The notes under the pieces were generated by a model. The model worked only from the letters and a program-made list of their open reading frames with translations, was not told the DNA's origin and ran no database searches. Positions 11,831-24,260 of a stretch of 64,000 nt of DNA are shown here, one piece after another. How positions within the stretch are numbered: position 1 is the stretch's first letter; each line of letters begins with the position of its first letter. This DNA is from Lycocorax pyrrhopterus obiensis (lineage: Eukaryota > Chordata > Aves > Passeriformes > Paradisaeidae), in assembly GCA_014706295.1 (NCBI GenBank), contig JACSVZ010000011.1:3970663-4034662 (forward strand), written 5' to 3'. Both the position numbers and the translations under genes were made by a program.

Positions 11831-12582
11831 CCATGAGCAGAAGCACAGAACAGCACTGCCAGCTGAAGGTTACCATAGGGAGACACTAAAAAAATAGGAT
11901 GTTTTTCTCTTCTGAGGGTGAAAGGAAACAATGGCAGTGACAGGCTGGAAGAGGATGGATATATTTGTAAACTGTGACAATAAAAGTTAACACTATAGCA
12001 GGAATAAATCAAGCATTCAAGCAGCAGCTCTGGCAAATACACACTCCAGCAGTACTGCGCTAGAGGAGTGAGCTTTCATATGACAATATCCATGCCAAAT
12101 TTAGAGGCTAAGGATGCTTTTGTTCCACCTGCCTGTACAAGTCTAAAATATAATATTTATTGCTTGTATTGAACTGCTTCTGCACATCTGCAGTAGGAAA
12201 CTTCTCGATGCACTTTTGTAAATAATAGATTGTCTAAAGAGGCACAGCAGAGGTGGAAGGCCTGATATGAATATGTATCCTTCAGAAATGGATACATCAA
12301 GTTAACGTTTTAAGGAAAGCTGTCACGAAATAAGTGCTACCACCTGTAGCTAAAACCACACTTTTTCTAGATTATATGTGTTTTTGTTTGGGTGAAGTTT
12401 GAAGACTGTGTACAATTTTCTAAGACTTTCAGAGCACCTAGCTTAGCTGCTCCCGGTCCGGAAATCCCAGGCGTGTTTCCAGGGACTGTGACAGCACAGC
12501 TCTGCAGCACAGTCTGAAAGTTCAGAAAGCAGGCACCACGTGTGTGTGTGTACACTCTGCACAGATGGTCTGCATCTCCCTG
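11831..12582. other. Noncoding DNA left of the CpG islet
   Basis: No gene is seen. Bases 12060-12260 are AT-rich with an enhancer-like texture. From about 12440 the GC content rises into the CpG islet, passing a short GT tract (12540-12550). Confidence 0.55.
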
Positions 12583-12720
12583 CTGGCTCGGATGGATCCC
12601 GAGGCAGCCGCGGGAGCGCGCATGCCCGGGCCATCTGTGCGGGGCACCCGCGGAGCATCCCACACTTTCCAGGAACATTGCGCTCGGTGTGCAAACACGT
12701 GCACAGCACAAGGGCACGTT
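12583..12720. promoter_or_regulatory. Short CpG-dense islet
   Basis: Ten CpGs fall within 64 bp (12589-12652), with several more to 12718, in a region where CpG is otherwise rare. The core GAGCGCGCATGCCCGGG contains a GCGCGCATGC word close to the NRF1 site GCGCATGCGC. Overlapping frames on both strands are a by-product of the high GC. This could be a small promoter of a noncoding transcript, a CpG-rich enhancer, or the worn remains of an exon. It is shorter than a standard CpG island, and nothing I recognise is encoded. Confidence 0.4.
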
Positions 12721-13149
12721 TCTGTCAGGAAAGCCCTCCACGGAAAGAGGGTTTGAGTATCTAAGTGAGGTGATGAGTTTTCCTAGGAGCTGGAGGCTGA
12801 GAAATTAAGTCCGAGCTGAGGTCCCACAAACAAACGCATAATTTGTAACATAAAGGCAGGCTCATTCCCAAGGTCAGAATGGATTTAATTGTTTTCCCTC
12901 TTACATCAGACCTTTCCCTTATCGTTCTTATGGCTCCTACTCTGCCACTGCATAGTTACAAAATCCTGTTTGTTTCTTTCTTTCCTTTTCTTTGTCGTCT
13001 GCCATGCTTTGATCTGGTTCCTCCTGAACGGAGCGTGGGTGTCCTTTCTAATCAGACCTTGCAAAGCCTTGTGCAACTTGGCTGAGACTTCGCACTCAAG
13101 GCCCTTCACCTCAAAATGTCTGATCAGAGTAAATAGCAAGGAGACAACA
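12721..13149. other. Noncoding DNA
   Basis: I see no gene, repeat family or structured element in this stretch. Confidence 0.55.
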
Positions 13150-13620
13150 CTTGCTAGATATGTATGTCCTGCCACTAATGGTGGTGGGGAGCTATTATAT
13201 GGAGGGTCCTCTCTCCGATGCCCTTGATACATATATGGCAGGAGTCATTTTCACTGCCAGCTTATCTTTCCAGCGTCAGACTTTCAGCTTTAATAGGCTC
13301 ATTAATCACCTGTGTCACTCACTTTCCCTTCCTTCCCTGAAGCTGCTCAGCAAAAGTTCTGCTGCTGTGTTTTGCCAGCACCTCGGTGTTTTGACAAGGG
13401 GATGTAAATGCCACTGTCGAGCGGCTGCTGAACCAGAGAAAGGTTTAATTGGGTTCAATAAGCATCACAGTCTTTGGATGCTTATGAAGAGCAATAATGT
13501 GTTTGCCTCAGAGATGGACCCAGGGGAAAGCAGGTTCTGTTTATCACCTGGATCAGGCCTTGCCTTGGCCTGGCTGTTTGGGTTATTTCTCCCTGAGCAC
13601 CTTTCATTTCCCTTGAGATA
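13150..13620. promoter_or_regulatory. Candidate conserved noncoding element with long chance frame
   Basis: A 156-codon plus-strand frame (13151-13621) spans the block, but its translation has no domain, signal or repeat that I recognise. The DNA instead has an enhancer-like texture, with words such as GGCTCATTAATCACCTGTG (homeodomain next to an E-box, CACCTG) and GGTTTAATTGGGTTCAATAA. I favour regulatory sequence over coding sequence, with low confidence. Confidence 0.25.
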
Positions 13621-16559
13621 GCTGCCTGCACTATTTCATCCCAGTTTGACTACACTCATATAGGGTAGAGTCTGACTCCCTCAAGATTGATGTTCATGGA
13701 TTTCCACCTTTAATTTTCATTCCTGTCTTCGCATTTGACCTAATAAAAATATATTTACTGGTTCTCAGTTTTATTTTCACATTTGTAATCAATCATACTC
13801 AATGTATTACTTAATCCTAAGTCTGGTATTACTGACTCGCTTTGTGGTGGAGCCATATGCTAATAGTCTTATGTTAGAGCAGAAATCAAATAAAAGCAGT
13901 GTTAACATTTCCAGCTTCAACATTTTTGGGAGGTTTTAAGAACACCAATATTTTTATCCCTTTCTTTGATCTATTTTAATCTCATTTATCTTGTTTTACA
14001 CCCTAGCTATTTATAATTCCATTGTTTGGGGGTTTTTGGTTAATATTCTATTGCACCTTTATTTTTTAATATTTTGTAAACATCTGATGAAGAATAAAAA
14101 CCTCCTGAGCTTCACGGTCACCTTCTCAATTCCCCTTCTAATGCTTCTTCCTAACTCTGAAGCACAAACCTTCAAAATAAAGAGAATATTACATTGAAAA
14201 ATATCCCACTAGACATCACTGATTGATTTTAAATCATCAGGTCCCTTGAATTAGTGCTCACACATGTTGAAATCTGAATGAGGACAGGAGGTCCTTAAGT
14301 CAGGCCTTGCAGTATCCACATTTTAGTTACTAATCCTGGGCCTGGAGTACAGGTTTAAATGCCTGAGTTCACAGGCATAACCTCACACAGCACACAGGAT
14401 GACGGAGAGCTTTGGGTCCTCTCCAAAACAGCCACCACAAACTTCAGACACCTGGAGAAATCTGGATAGCTCTGAGCACAGGGAGTTTATTAAAAGCTTT
14501 AGGGAGTTGCCTTAATTTAGGATTCAGAGTCCAGAAACTGCTTGTGAATAAAGATAGCTGTATCTCTTTCCTTCTCTGCATCCCTCCCCCTTCCCCAGAG
14601 AGATAATAGCAGGAGGAGCCTTCCCACACACTCCCTGAGTCGTAAAAGCAGTCAGATAAACACAATGCTCACCTGGCTGAGGTCTGCCCAGCTCCTGCTC
14701 TGAGTGCCCAAACACCACCCGAGGGTACTCAGGGGGGTGACACCCTGGAAAAATAGATATCTGAACAGATAATGCTTAAAAATCTAGCAGCTTAAGGACA
14801 AAGAAAATGAATGTCACAGCTTTTAGAGCATTTCCTTAGAAGACAAAAGTCCCCATTAAATTTCTCGTGAAGGTTAAGCCTCAGCTGAAAGAGTGAAGAG
14901 AACCAGAGCAGCCACAATCCATCCAGCTCTTACATCCTTGTACCAAACAGGGGTCTAGGTCCTGCAGGTTCTGAGTTTAAGCTCTGATTGCAGTAAGATC
15001 AGCGGGAAAAAACCTCGAAGTCCTGGCTTAGTTAACTGATCTGTTCTAACGAGGAAACCAGTTAATCAGCCTTCGGAAAACAACACCAACCTACTCCACT
15101 TGGCCTCGAGAGAAGTGCTGAATTCGGTGTTATCCCAGCTCATTCATCTTCCACAGGATTTTTAATTCATGGCTTCTAAAGGTGTCATTTGGTTCTGTCA
15201 GAAGCATCCTAAACTCCCTGCGTTTTGAGTGGGCTGAAGTTTCTGCTGAAGCTGATGAGTTTTTGAAAATGTAAGCAATGCTCAATGTCTGTACATGCAT
15301 TCAAATAAGTATCAGCAGCGTAAAACCGAAGTGTCAAACGCTTCCAGGCAGTGAATGCTTCATTTCAGCCATAAATATGTATTGTCAAAGGTCATTAACT
15401 TTCCTATTGTAGTAGATTAAGCAGTTTTCTCTATACTCTGGGAGCTGACAGCATCTTTTTAATCTCTGTGGGGTACTGAAGTCCTCATAGGAAGATTTAG
15501 GGAGCTACTGAAGGACTAGGGTGGTCCATAGGCACTTCAACCTTTAGGCCAGGGATTTCATACTTCATTTTTTAAAAAAGTGCTTCACCACCATGAGATG
15601 CAAGAGCTATGGGCTGCTGTCTCTCAGTGTTCTCCAACTTTCAAACACTTAAATACTCCCTTCCCATTCATCTTTCTTTTCATGATTGTTGACAGGCTTA
15701 AGAACTACCACTTTTCCTAAAACAAAAAAAACAAAAAAACAAGTGACTTTGTTCAGTGCCCAGAATCATCTCACTGTGGATATGGATTTGCTGAGAAAAT
15801 GTGTGCCAACAGAGGCTCAGGGATAAACAAGACCCTGAACAAACATGAGAAATTTCAACAGATTTTTTAAGGAAAATAGAGTTACATATGCAAGACACCC
15901 TGTGGATAGTGAGTATGTGTAATAAACATGAGTTATAATGGCCTTGGTTCCATACACAAGAAAGCAAATATTAAGGAAAAGCTAATTAAAAACAAAAAAA
16001 GATAATTAAAACCAAACCAGTCAGATCCAGCTTCTTCTCATCAGCCTTCAGTCTTTTCCCAAACCAGCACGAATTCAGAGATTCCTTGGGGAGAGCTGAG
16101 AGTTTAAAGTATTCAAGATGGATTCCCCCTTCTGATGCCTTCCACTGTGTTCAGAAAGAATCAGGGTTCTCGAGATGTACAGTTCACAGAGTATATTTTT
16201 CACTAGGGGGAGAATTTAGAGGCATGAGAAAAAGACACATTGACTATTCAATGGGCGGTCAAGAAAGAAAAAAAACTAGTCGGGGAAAAAAAATCCAGCT
16301 TGGGTCCAGTTTTGTACCATTGTTAGCCAGCTGGCAAAAGAGCAGCAGGAAGAATAAGATGAATATTGCTATAACGTGTCCTTTGATTTATTTTTTAGTT
16401 CAAGCTAAGTCTTTTACAGCTCCATGAACTATTTTGTTTGACTGAGCTTGACATGGCCTGTGTGGTTAATGATGTATATTTTCATCAAAGGTGCCTCTTA
16501 ATATGTGCTGTGATCAGAAGAATTGAGACTGCACCGCTTGTTTTCTCAAATTCTTAAGC
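13621..16559. other. Single-copy noncoding DNA
   Basis: No gene or recognisable repeat is seen. An A-rich simple tract lies at about 15718-15742. The frames present are short and overlap on both strands. Confidence 0.6.
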
Positions 16560-16900
16560 AGGAGGGATGGCAGCTTTCCCTAAACCACTCCAAATTCATT
16601 CCATATGTTTTACAAGCCATTTACAGTAGCCAGTAAATGCCTGCCATGGTGGGAATGTAACACTTGGCCTGCTTTTGATGCTTTACAACAAAAGGCCCTA
16701 TACCTTACACATATTCCCAGTGAGGAGTGGTAAGACTGGCAACACCAGGGTGGAATAATTCACCTTATTTAATTACAGAAATTGGAGTTGTAATGAAGCT
16801 GGTGTCTTAACTTTGACAGGACAAATTTAAAAGACCCAGCAGATGCTGGCATCAGGGTAAATTTCTGGTAAATTTAAACCAATCCTTAGAGTAGCTGGAG
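16560..16900. promoter_or_regulatory. Candidate conserved noncoding element
   Basis: This is a compact block of balanced composition. It has MCAT-like CATTCCATATG, a GGGAATGTAAC word and TTATTTAATTACAG, all features common in developmental enhancers. No frame or repeat explains it. It lies just left of the stronger candidate at 17.1 kb. Confidence 0.25.
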
Positions 16901-17099
16901 CTTGGTTTAGCACACAGCCCCTCTTTTTATTTTTTTTTGTAATTATCATTTGAATTCCAAATGAAATGGTAGTGAGGCAAGTGCCATACCAGTTTCCTCC
17001 CATTCTGAAATGGCAAATATTTACATTTCTGTTAAAGGCAGTGTGTAAAAAAATAAAATAAAAACAAAATAAAGTGGTATTCTTTCAACTGGCCATTCC
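16901..17099. other. A/T-rich spacer
   Basis: This low-complexity A/T-rich stretch includes an A-rich simple tract at about 17047-17080. I see nothing functional in it. Confidence 0.6.
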
Positions 17100-17980
17100 C
17101 ACTAGGCTCCTCCCCTGAAAAAGCAGAACCGTGGTGCTAATCAGATAATCTTGGGGAATAACTGGAGCAATGTGTCAGCCAGGAGAGGAGCTAAAATGAA
17201 CAGCTGCGATTGGATTATGCATTCTTCTCATTATCCAGATTGGAACGCCTGATGAGCACTGTGCGCAATGAGAGGAATGTCAATGCTGCACATAAAGCAG
17301 CAAATCAAAGTGTCTGCGGTTCAGATAACGCTGGACCGTGCCTGCAGGCACAGCCCCGGGCCAGGGGTGCTCAGGGAGCTGCTGCTCCTCCCGGAGCCCC
17401 GGGACACCTCGTGTCTCCCAGCCACACTCCTCGCTGCTCCGGGGAAGGGAATAAATGATTGCAGCTGACATCCCTCTTCATGCCTGGCCAGCTCTTCTGA
17501 TCATTAGCAAGCAGTGGTGTGGAGCCAATGCTATGCCCACTCTCTGCCAATTCCGTCGCAGGGGGAAATATCTGGGAAGCGGAGTCGGAATGTTGCCCTG
17601 CTGCTGGATCCAAGCTCGGGCAGGCATTAGCCAGTGGAGGAGAAACTCTGCTTGGCTGGATCAAGAAATAATATCTCGAGCAGCTGAGAGGAGAGGGCAT
17701 GTCATTGCCATGTGCACTGCTGTTATATCTCGATAGAGTTACAAACTCTGTGAAGTGAGACAGTAATGTGGTAGTGCTGTTCTGAGGATGAGTAGGAGAA
17801 AATCTTAATTTATCTCCCGAGATTATCACCTGTGTATCAATGTGGGTAATCCAGATGGCTGAGGGAGTTTTGAGTCACTCTGCCTTCCCTTAGGGTACAG
17901 CTGTGAACTTGGATCTGTTGGTGTTTGACAGAGAGGTATCATTACAACTTCTCGTCATTGAGATCATCCTCGATGAGTAT
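17100..17980. promoter_or_regulatory. Enhancer-like block with bicoid-type sites and a GC-rich core
   Basis: The left part carries TAATCAGATAATC (17138-17150, two TAATC words in tandem) and GGATTATGCAT (17212-17222). These are bicoid-class (OTX/PITX type) cores, the second joined to an Oct-like ATGCAT. They are followed by AAATCAAAGTG (TCF/LEF core, about 17302-17312). A GC-rich core follows (about 17317-17441, nine CpGs), and then further single-copy sequence of even composition to about 17980. The frames here are short and on both strands. Motif density suggests a developmental enhancer, but conservation is not shown. Confidence 0.35.
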
Positions 17981-19089
17981 TTACTAGGGCTGACTGAAAA
18001 GTGCTCCTGAGAAAAGCACAAATTCTGTTCTAACCTCAGGAACAAAAGCAATCAGTTATCATTTCAAGACTCATTTTTTTTACTATTAAAAAAAATTGTA
18101 CAAAAGTCCTCAGCAACAATAATGGGCAAGGAATAAAATCTCTTTGGTTTGCTTTGTTAGTTTAATGTAGAGAAAGACAACAATTAAAGCAGGTTTCTGC
18201 TATGGTAAAGAGCAACTTCTAGCACTATTTCTAGCTACCTAAGTATATTGAATACAGAATAAATACACTTAAATACAGAAAAAAAAGAGCTGTTTTCCTT
18301 CTTTTGCTCAACAGGAAAGTGCTGAAACTTCAGGAGTGTTTTGTGCTAAAATTGGGAGTAACACACACTAATAAACTGCAGCCAACAGAAGTCTTTTCTT
18401 TCAGATAAGAAGACGCAAAGTGAGAGACATATAATCTGTGCATAGAGAAAAACAAATGCCCTAAAAATTAAGACATAAAAATTAAATAACATTCATTTGC
18501 CTTACCACAAATCGTCTGAGACTTCTGCACATGCACATGGTGCACAAGCTCACCCGGTCACATGAAAAATGTCACCCAGATATCAAAAAGCCACCTTTCC
18601 TTCAGGAAAAGTCAGGAAAATAACCTCATATTATGAGAAAGTAATAAATAGGAATTTCCTAATAAATACAGCACTTTTCTATCATTAGATAACATGAGAA
18701 TTTGGGGTTATTCCTAGATCTTACTGGCACATATTTATGATATTGAAGGCTACACCCTCATTGGTTTAGTTGTTACTAATTGCTGCTGGTCATCCTTTCA
18801 AGAAATGGTAAATTTATGCTTTTTTTGAACTCTAACACCTGCAGTAGAAGAACTGCTAGGTTTTCTGGACTCGAAAGTATAATGTGTGCTCCACATGCCA
18901 TGGAAGTCAGCTGAAATGGAGCTCTTTTGATGAAGCATTGTACTCCTGCTCTCCCCTGTTTGCTATTTTCTGATACTCAGCAGAAAAAGGCAGCCAGCCT
19001 GGAAACACTCATTTGTTGTTTATCTGTAAAATGGTGCCATCCTATCCTTTTTATTCTCCTCAATATGCAGATCAGATGATGCTGTCAGG
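17981..19089. other. AT-rich noncoding DNA
   Basis: I recognise no gene or repeat family. Bases 18100-18760 are A-rich. Confidence 0.6.
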
Positions 19090-19127
19090 TTTGGGCTGTT
19101 TCTTAAAGCCGACAGAAACAGCCCAAA
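19090..19127. other. 14-bp perfect hairpin with 10-nt loop
   Basis: The left arm TTTGGGCTGTTTCT (19090-19103) and right arm AGAAACAGCCCAAA (19114-19127) are perfect reverse complements. They are separated by TAAAGCCGAC. A few further pairs can form outside across small bulges (for example G19089-C19129 and A19087-T19131). The stem is shorter than a typical miRNA precursor. It is not followed by a T run on the plus strand, so I call it only an inverted repeat with hairpin potential. Confidence 0.8.
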
Positions 19128-22100
19128 ACTTTGCTGCCAAGTGGCTCATGGCTATACAGAAACAACATGCAGGAGCAGGAAGCTCCACTGAGAGCTGGGT
19201 AGTTTGACTAATAAGTGAGCTGCATAAGAATTCATCTCTTGCAGCACTTCTTTCTTGCTAAGATATCCAGTTCCTCTTGGCTTGAATTTTTTTCCTCACT
19301 GAATGATGTCTCAGGCCCAAACCTTTCTGCTACAGACAAACATCACTGCAGTCAGCAGAGCTGAGCCTGTCTCAAGTCTGTAGACTGATTAAATATTTGG
19401 TAACTTATGTTAATAATGAAAAACCTGTTCTGGATTAGAGCTTAGTATCAAACACATGGACATGGTCAGGCAGAAGTTTCTCCACAGGATGAAAGGAGAA
19501 GAAACATCTTTCTGTACTGGTGCCAGTTATAATCCTGATGTACATAAAAAAGCAGCATAACTAAATAAACTTCCAAAACTTGCAGAGATTTACGCAGAGA
19601 AATATCCACATGCAAGAAGTATTCTCTTTATGAGGCCCAGGAGACTTGCTTTTATGGGTAAGCATTCGTTAAGCAAATTGCCAGCTACTTTATCCAGGTG
19701 CACAGAGCAGCCACATAAAAGAGGGGAATTGGTTTGTGGAAGAAGAGCAGAGCTGCTGAAGCCATGCCAGACAAGGAAGGGGCAACCCCATCCGGCAGAG
19801 TAAGCAAGTGATGCCATGGATCCATAAGCAAGTAACTAAGCCACCCACACGCTGCAGAGTCTGCCAGGAAGACAGATGGTGCTACTTGTGAAATATCTTC
19901 AGATGTTCCTCAGAGTTTACAGCTTATATTTTATGGTGGAAATAAATGAAAAAAAAAAAAAGTAGTCTTTTATTCCTTAGATTTTATTGGCTGCAAGTGT
20001 TATGTTATGTCCTTTTAAATCAGCCTACAGAAAGATCTGCTCTTAATTAAACTCTTTAAAGAATTGGTGGTTTTTAACTTGCCTGTGGAGTTTTGGTCTC
20101 CATCCTCATAATTCAATCTCAAAGGCTTAATCCCCATTTAGTTTACTTAATCATTTGTGTAGGCAAATGCCCAATTAGGAACTCTCCATACCTTTTGGGC
20201 CTGCTCAGGCTCAAAATACCTGTGCTAAATAAAAACACTTTTACAAAAACTGTGGAGTTTTAAGCTGCCTTAATGGTGTTTGACATCCTGCCTCTAAAAG
20301 ACGATTTTGTGGCATTTATATTTCAGGTGTCACTGGAGCAGCTACCTGTGCCTGCCTTCCCAGTTTGGGGATAAGGGTAAATAGGGCAGTGGGGTCCGCA
20401 GGTCACTTTGAACTTGGAAGTTTTAGGGTGTTTTCTCAGCTGTAATGAACTGAGCTTCTTTAGTTCCACTTGTTTATGCTGTACAGTTCTCTTTAAAATA
20501 ATTTAGCTTAATTATCAGGTCGCTGGCATTCACGTGAATGTTTTATAAGCACAAGAGAAAATAAGTGACCTTTTGATATCATCTGGTTGTTGGGTTTTTT
20601 TTTCAGAAAATGCAATATTTAGAAAGTAGACAATTATCAAGAGTACAATTCAGAAGAGGATTTCACCCAGACAGCCTCTCAGGTTCAACAGAAATGCTCA
20701 CTTTGCTTGCCAGACAATCAGTAGAAACTTGGAGGAATCCCCCAAAACAGCAAGTGCCCAAAGGCAGGTGAAATAAACTTGTGTTCTGCCTCGAAGCAGG
20801 TCATGCCCACGCTTGTGTCCGTGGAGAGGCAGCCCTGAGCTGGGCTCCAGGGTGCAGCTCAGGAGCTGGTGCCAGTGCAAGGAGAGGTGCAGAGTAACCC
20901 AGAGCTCAATGACAGAGCTGCTGAGTGCCCTCTCTGAGCGCTGGGGGCACAGAACGGGCTGGGCTGGAGCTCTCAGCACTCACCAGCCTTTGTAGGTGAT
21001 CTGAAGGACTGGCCAGAGCTGACAATAAACCATTATGGATTCCAAATTGTTTTCCTTGTTTTCGTTCACATTTTTTCACATAATAATCTCTCCCCATCTC
21101 ACCTTTTGTCAGCGCTGAATTCAAGTCATTAACAGCATTCAGCAGAGGAAAAAAGGGCACAGGCTCATCACTTAACTTCATCCTGGCATTATCATTCTGT
21201 ACGAGTTATTTTGATTTAGAAACCCGCACACATTCATCACAATCACACTCATTTTTCCACCAAAGATGATGTCTACAGTCAGCCACTATTTTACAGCCTG
21301 TGTGTGCTAAACCTGAGTCTACTCTGTGCTAAAGTTATGGTTTTTAATCTCATAATCACTAATGAACAGTCTGCAAGCTTTATGTCAGCAGACTTCGATG
21401 AAAAATATGTATATAAAGATACACCTATTTCGTGGCTTTTTGTTACTGTTCCCTTTTAAATCAGCTCAAGATATCTTAGATTCCCCCATACTGAACAGTT
21501 ATAGATATATTTAAGAGCTTAAAACTGGCATTTCAAAGTTCAGCTCAGTCAGCTTTTAAACCATCCAAGGAATATCTTTTTCTCTGATTCCCATTTTGGA
21601 GAGTCTGTTGGGTTTTTTAAACAGTACCTTTTTATTATTATTTTTTTTTAAGGCATTGTAATTTGAAAACCAACACTACCATGAATATTGTTCTATTTTA
21701 TGTTTATGGGAAGATTGACATGAAAGGAGCAATCTGCTTTTGTTTCCATCTTAATGGAGCCCACTGGCTTCTCCTCCCTGAGAGCCTCCAGTGACCAACT
21801 TCCACAGCACAAGGCTGTCCTGGCCTTCCTTCCCACACAATTTGGTCCCACTTTGCCTGAGCAATCAGAGTGAAAAATTAAGAATAAAACAAACGAATGA
21901 ACAAATTAAAAATACAGTCATCCAGCAAGTATTTTTAAAGGACTAGTCCCAAGGCCCAGTTCCTATTTTATGGTTATTTAGCCTATCTCCCCAGAGCTCA
22001 GCCATCTGACAGGAGGCTGGGGGAACCACCCAGCTGTTCCCAGTCCTCAGCTACCACAGAGATTTTTCCTCTGTCCTCCTTTTCACCAAGCAGCTGAGCT

Positions 22101-22850
22101 AAACTTTCTCCAGGCTTGATGCCTGTAGCAAGACAGAGTTAATTAGTCCTCCTCGTTAGCCTGTTCTGAGCCAATGCAGCATTGAGAGGGCCCCGTCTCC
22201 ATGGGCTTTTATCTGTCTGACTGCCAAAAATCTGTGCAAGTTCCACCTAGACACATCTCTTGTCAGTGCTTGCACCTCCCCTGCCGTGCTCAGCCAGGCC
22301 TGGAGGTGCTGCTCAGAGGGTACAAACACCACTCTTTGGAATATTGGGTGCTGGTTACACCTCCTTCAAAGGAGGCAGAATTGCTGGAGACTCAGGATCC
22401 ATACCCAGTCCCCGCTTAATAATTTATCTTCATGAAAGATGGGTGTTAGGAAGCACTTACTCTGCTAGGAGATAAACCCACTGTCCTGAGCACTTGTGGG
22501 CATCCACGGTGCAATTTCACTTTCAGGAGAGAAAGTATTTCAACCACAAGGCAGATCCAGACACATTTCAACCTTCACTCTCTCCCCTCCCACTGCAATT
22601 CAGTCAGCTCTGTCTTGTGCATCCTTGTGTATCTTCTTTTCTAAACAGCATATGGAACCTTATCCACCAGCCTGTGTATGATCCTCCTTTGTTTGCCGTG
22701 TGCTTCAGTTTAAAGTAGCCTGGAATAATCTCTTACACTTGAGGTGCAATGATTAGGACTGTGTATGAGCCCTGCCGAAGAGTGCAGCACAGAGTCCCTC
22801 TCCTGTGCAAGGTCACACATGCACGCACACAGTTTGCCTCCATGAATTCT
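19128..22850. other. Single-copy noncoding DNA
   Basis: I see no gene. There is a run of 13 A at 19949-19961 and a T-rich stretch around 21610-21655. Bases 20810-20990 are GC-rich but with few CpGs, and their overlapping frames encode nothing I know. Confidence 0.6.
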
Positions 22851-23180
22851 TCAACATGTTAACCAAGGAAACATTTCAGCTAATTGCTTCAGACAGAATT
22901 GCTTGGAAAAAATCAAATATTCCTTAATGCAGGAGAGTGAGTGGCTCTACGGAGGTCTAGATGTTGGCAAGCCGAAATAATGTTGTATCTTTAAATGGTG
23001 CTGGAAAGGGCAAATTGACAGTCTGGAGATGTCACTTCATCTGCAGAAAGAGATATGAAAGATTTCCCATGATCTGACTGGCACCAGAGCCAGGGTGAAA
23101 GGACACTGAGTCATTTTTCAAGGCAGGAATAAATCAGCTGCATTCTGCTTACATTTATTACCTACCTGCACATAGCCAAA
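22851..23180. promoter_or_regulatory. Candidate conserved noncoding element
   Basis: This is a low-repeat, balanced block with homeodomain-like TCAGCTAATTGCTTC, a GTGCTGG-rich middle and TTACATTTATTACC at the right. No frame or repeat explains it. It is judged by texture only. Confidence 0.22.
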
Positions 23181-24019
23181 CCTTCCCAGAACTGGGCTTG
23201 CTTTTGCTCTCTGTTGCCATGGCCATTAACTCACTTGTTCACTGATGAACCCCCTCACATCTGAGGCCCTTTTTACCACTTCCTTATAAAAATTATTGGC
23301 TAATTACTGCCTGAATGACTGTACTGATTTCAGGAACGGTCTAAGCAAAAACCCAACAAGGAGCCTGAGGAACATGGAGTTTCCTCAATGCCCTGGTTGT
23401 CCAGACAGTATTTCCTCAGCCTTTTTTCCCCTAATAAAAGCTGTTGCCTCTGATTTATTTGGAGGTATGAGCCATATCATCTGTTTTCAATGCAGCTCCT
23501 GCAAGGCAAGATGCAAGGAGCTACTCCCAGTACCAACCACCCTGATGGCACATCCTTTTACCCAAAATCAAAACAGTACATTCAGAAAAAGGTTATTAAA
23601 TGTAAACCCCACCAAGGGCTGCGTTTGTCTGCTGTGCCTTCATTGGTCCATGGAAGTAACTGGCTTGAAGAACAGACAGTGAGACTTCTCCTAGAAGCAG
23701 TGAAAACCACCCAAAAATCTGCAAAAGAAATGAAGTTTTTTAAAGCTTTAAAGAGGCAAAAAAATACTCTGTATATCGTAAAAGGCCAAATGCCGTTTCC
23801 ATGAAGAATCTCAGTTAATTTTCACTAGAAGAAGCTCCAAATCTTTAAAAGTAGGGAGAGAATATCTGTTTCAGCAGACACATACTTTCAGTAGATTACT
23901 TCTCTCTGTCTCAGAGATGTAACTTTTATTTTGGCAACATCTTGTAATGCATGGTGATGAAAAATAATTTTACCCTTCAGTTTTAGTCACAGAACATTAT
24001 AACTGTGTCTTGAGATAAC
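23181..24019. other. Single-copy noncoding DNA
   Basis: A 128-codon plus frame (23296-23682) overlaps a second frame and shows no recognisable domain. I see no repeat family. Confidence 0.55.
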
Positions 24020-24260
24020 TTTAAAACATAATGTCTTTTTTCAGGCCTTTGGTAACGCAAGTTACAAAGATTCGGATGTGGAATTTATTTTATTATATTT
24101 TGTAATTATGCAAATGATGTGGCACATCAGCATTAATCGTACTAGACGAAGATATCTGTTTCAGTTTGAAATACTGAATAATTATTCATTAAGAATTATG
24201 GGCAAAGAAGCTTAAATCAAATAAACTTGCACTTTAGAGAAGCAGCTAGCAAAAATATTC
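24020..24260. promoter_or_regulatory. Candidate AT-rich conserved element
   Basis: GTAATTATGCAAATGATGTGG contains an octamer motif (ATGCAAAT, 24109-24116) directly beside a homeodomain TAATTA-like core, and AATAATTATTCATTAA follows at about 24176. The octamer next to a TAAT core is a common arrangement for POU and homeodomain partners. The function is inferred from motifs alone. Confidence 0.3.

Noticed and set aside
12367..12808. Six overlapping frames on both strands around 12.4-12.8 kb
   Set aside because: High GC and CpG content removes stop codons in all frames at once. No frame has a recognised product.
13151..13621. 156-codon plus-strand frame
   Set aside because: The translation resembles nothing I know. 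The DNA looks regulatory rather than coding.
19013..19045. TTTATCTGTAAAATGG as another MIR fragment
   Set aside because: Only about 16 bases match and the flanking MIR order is missing.
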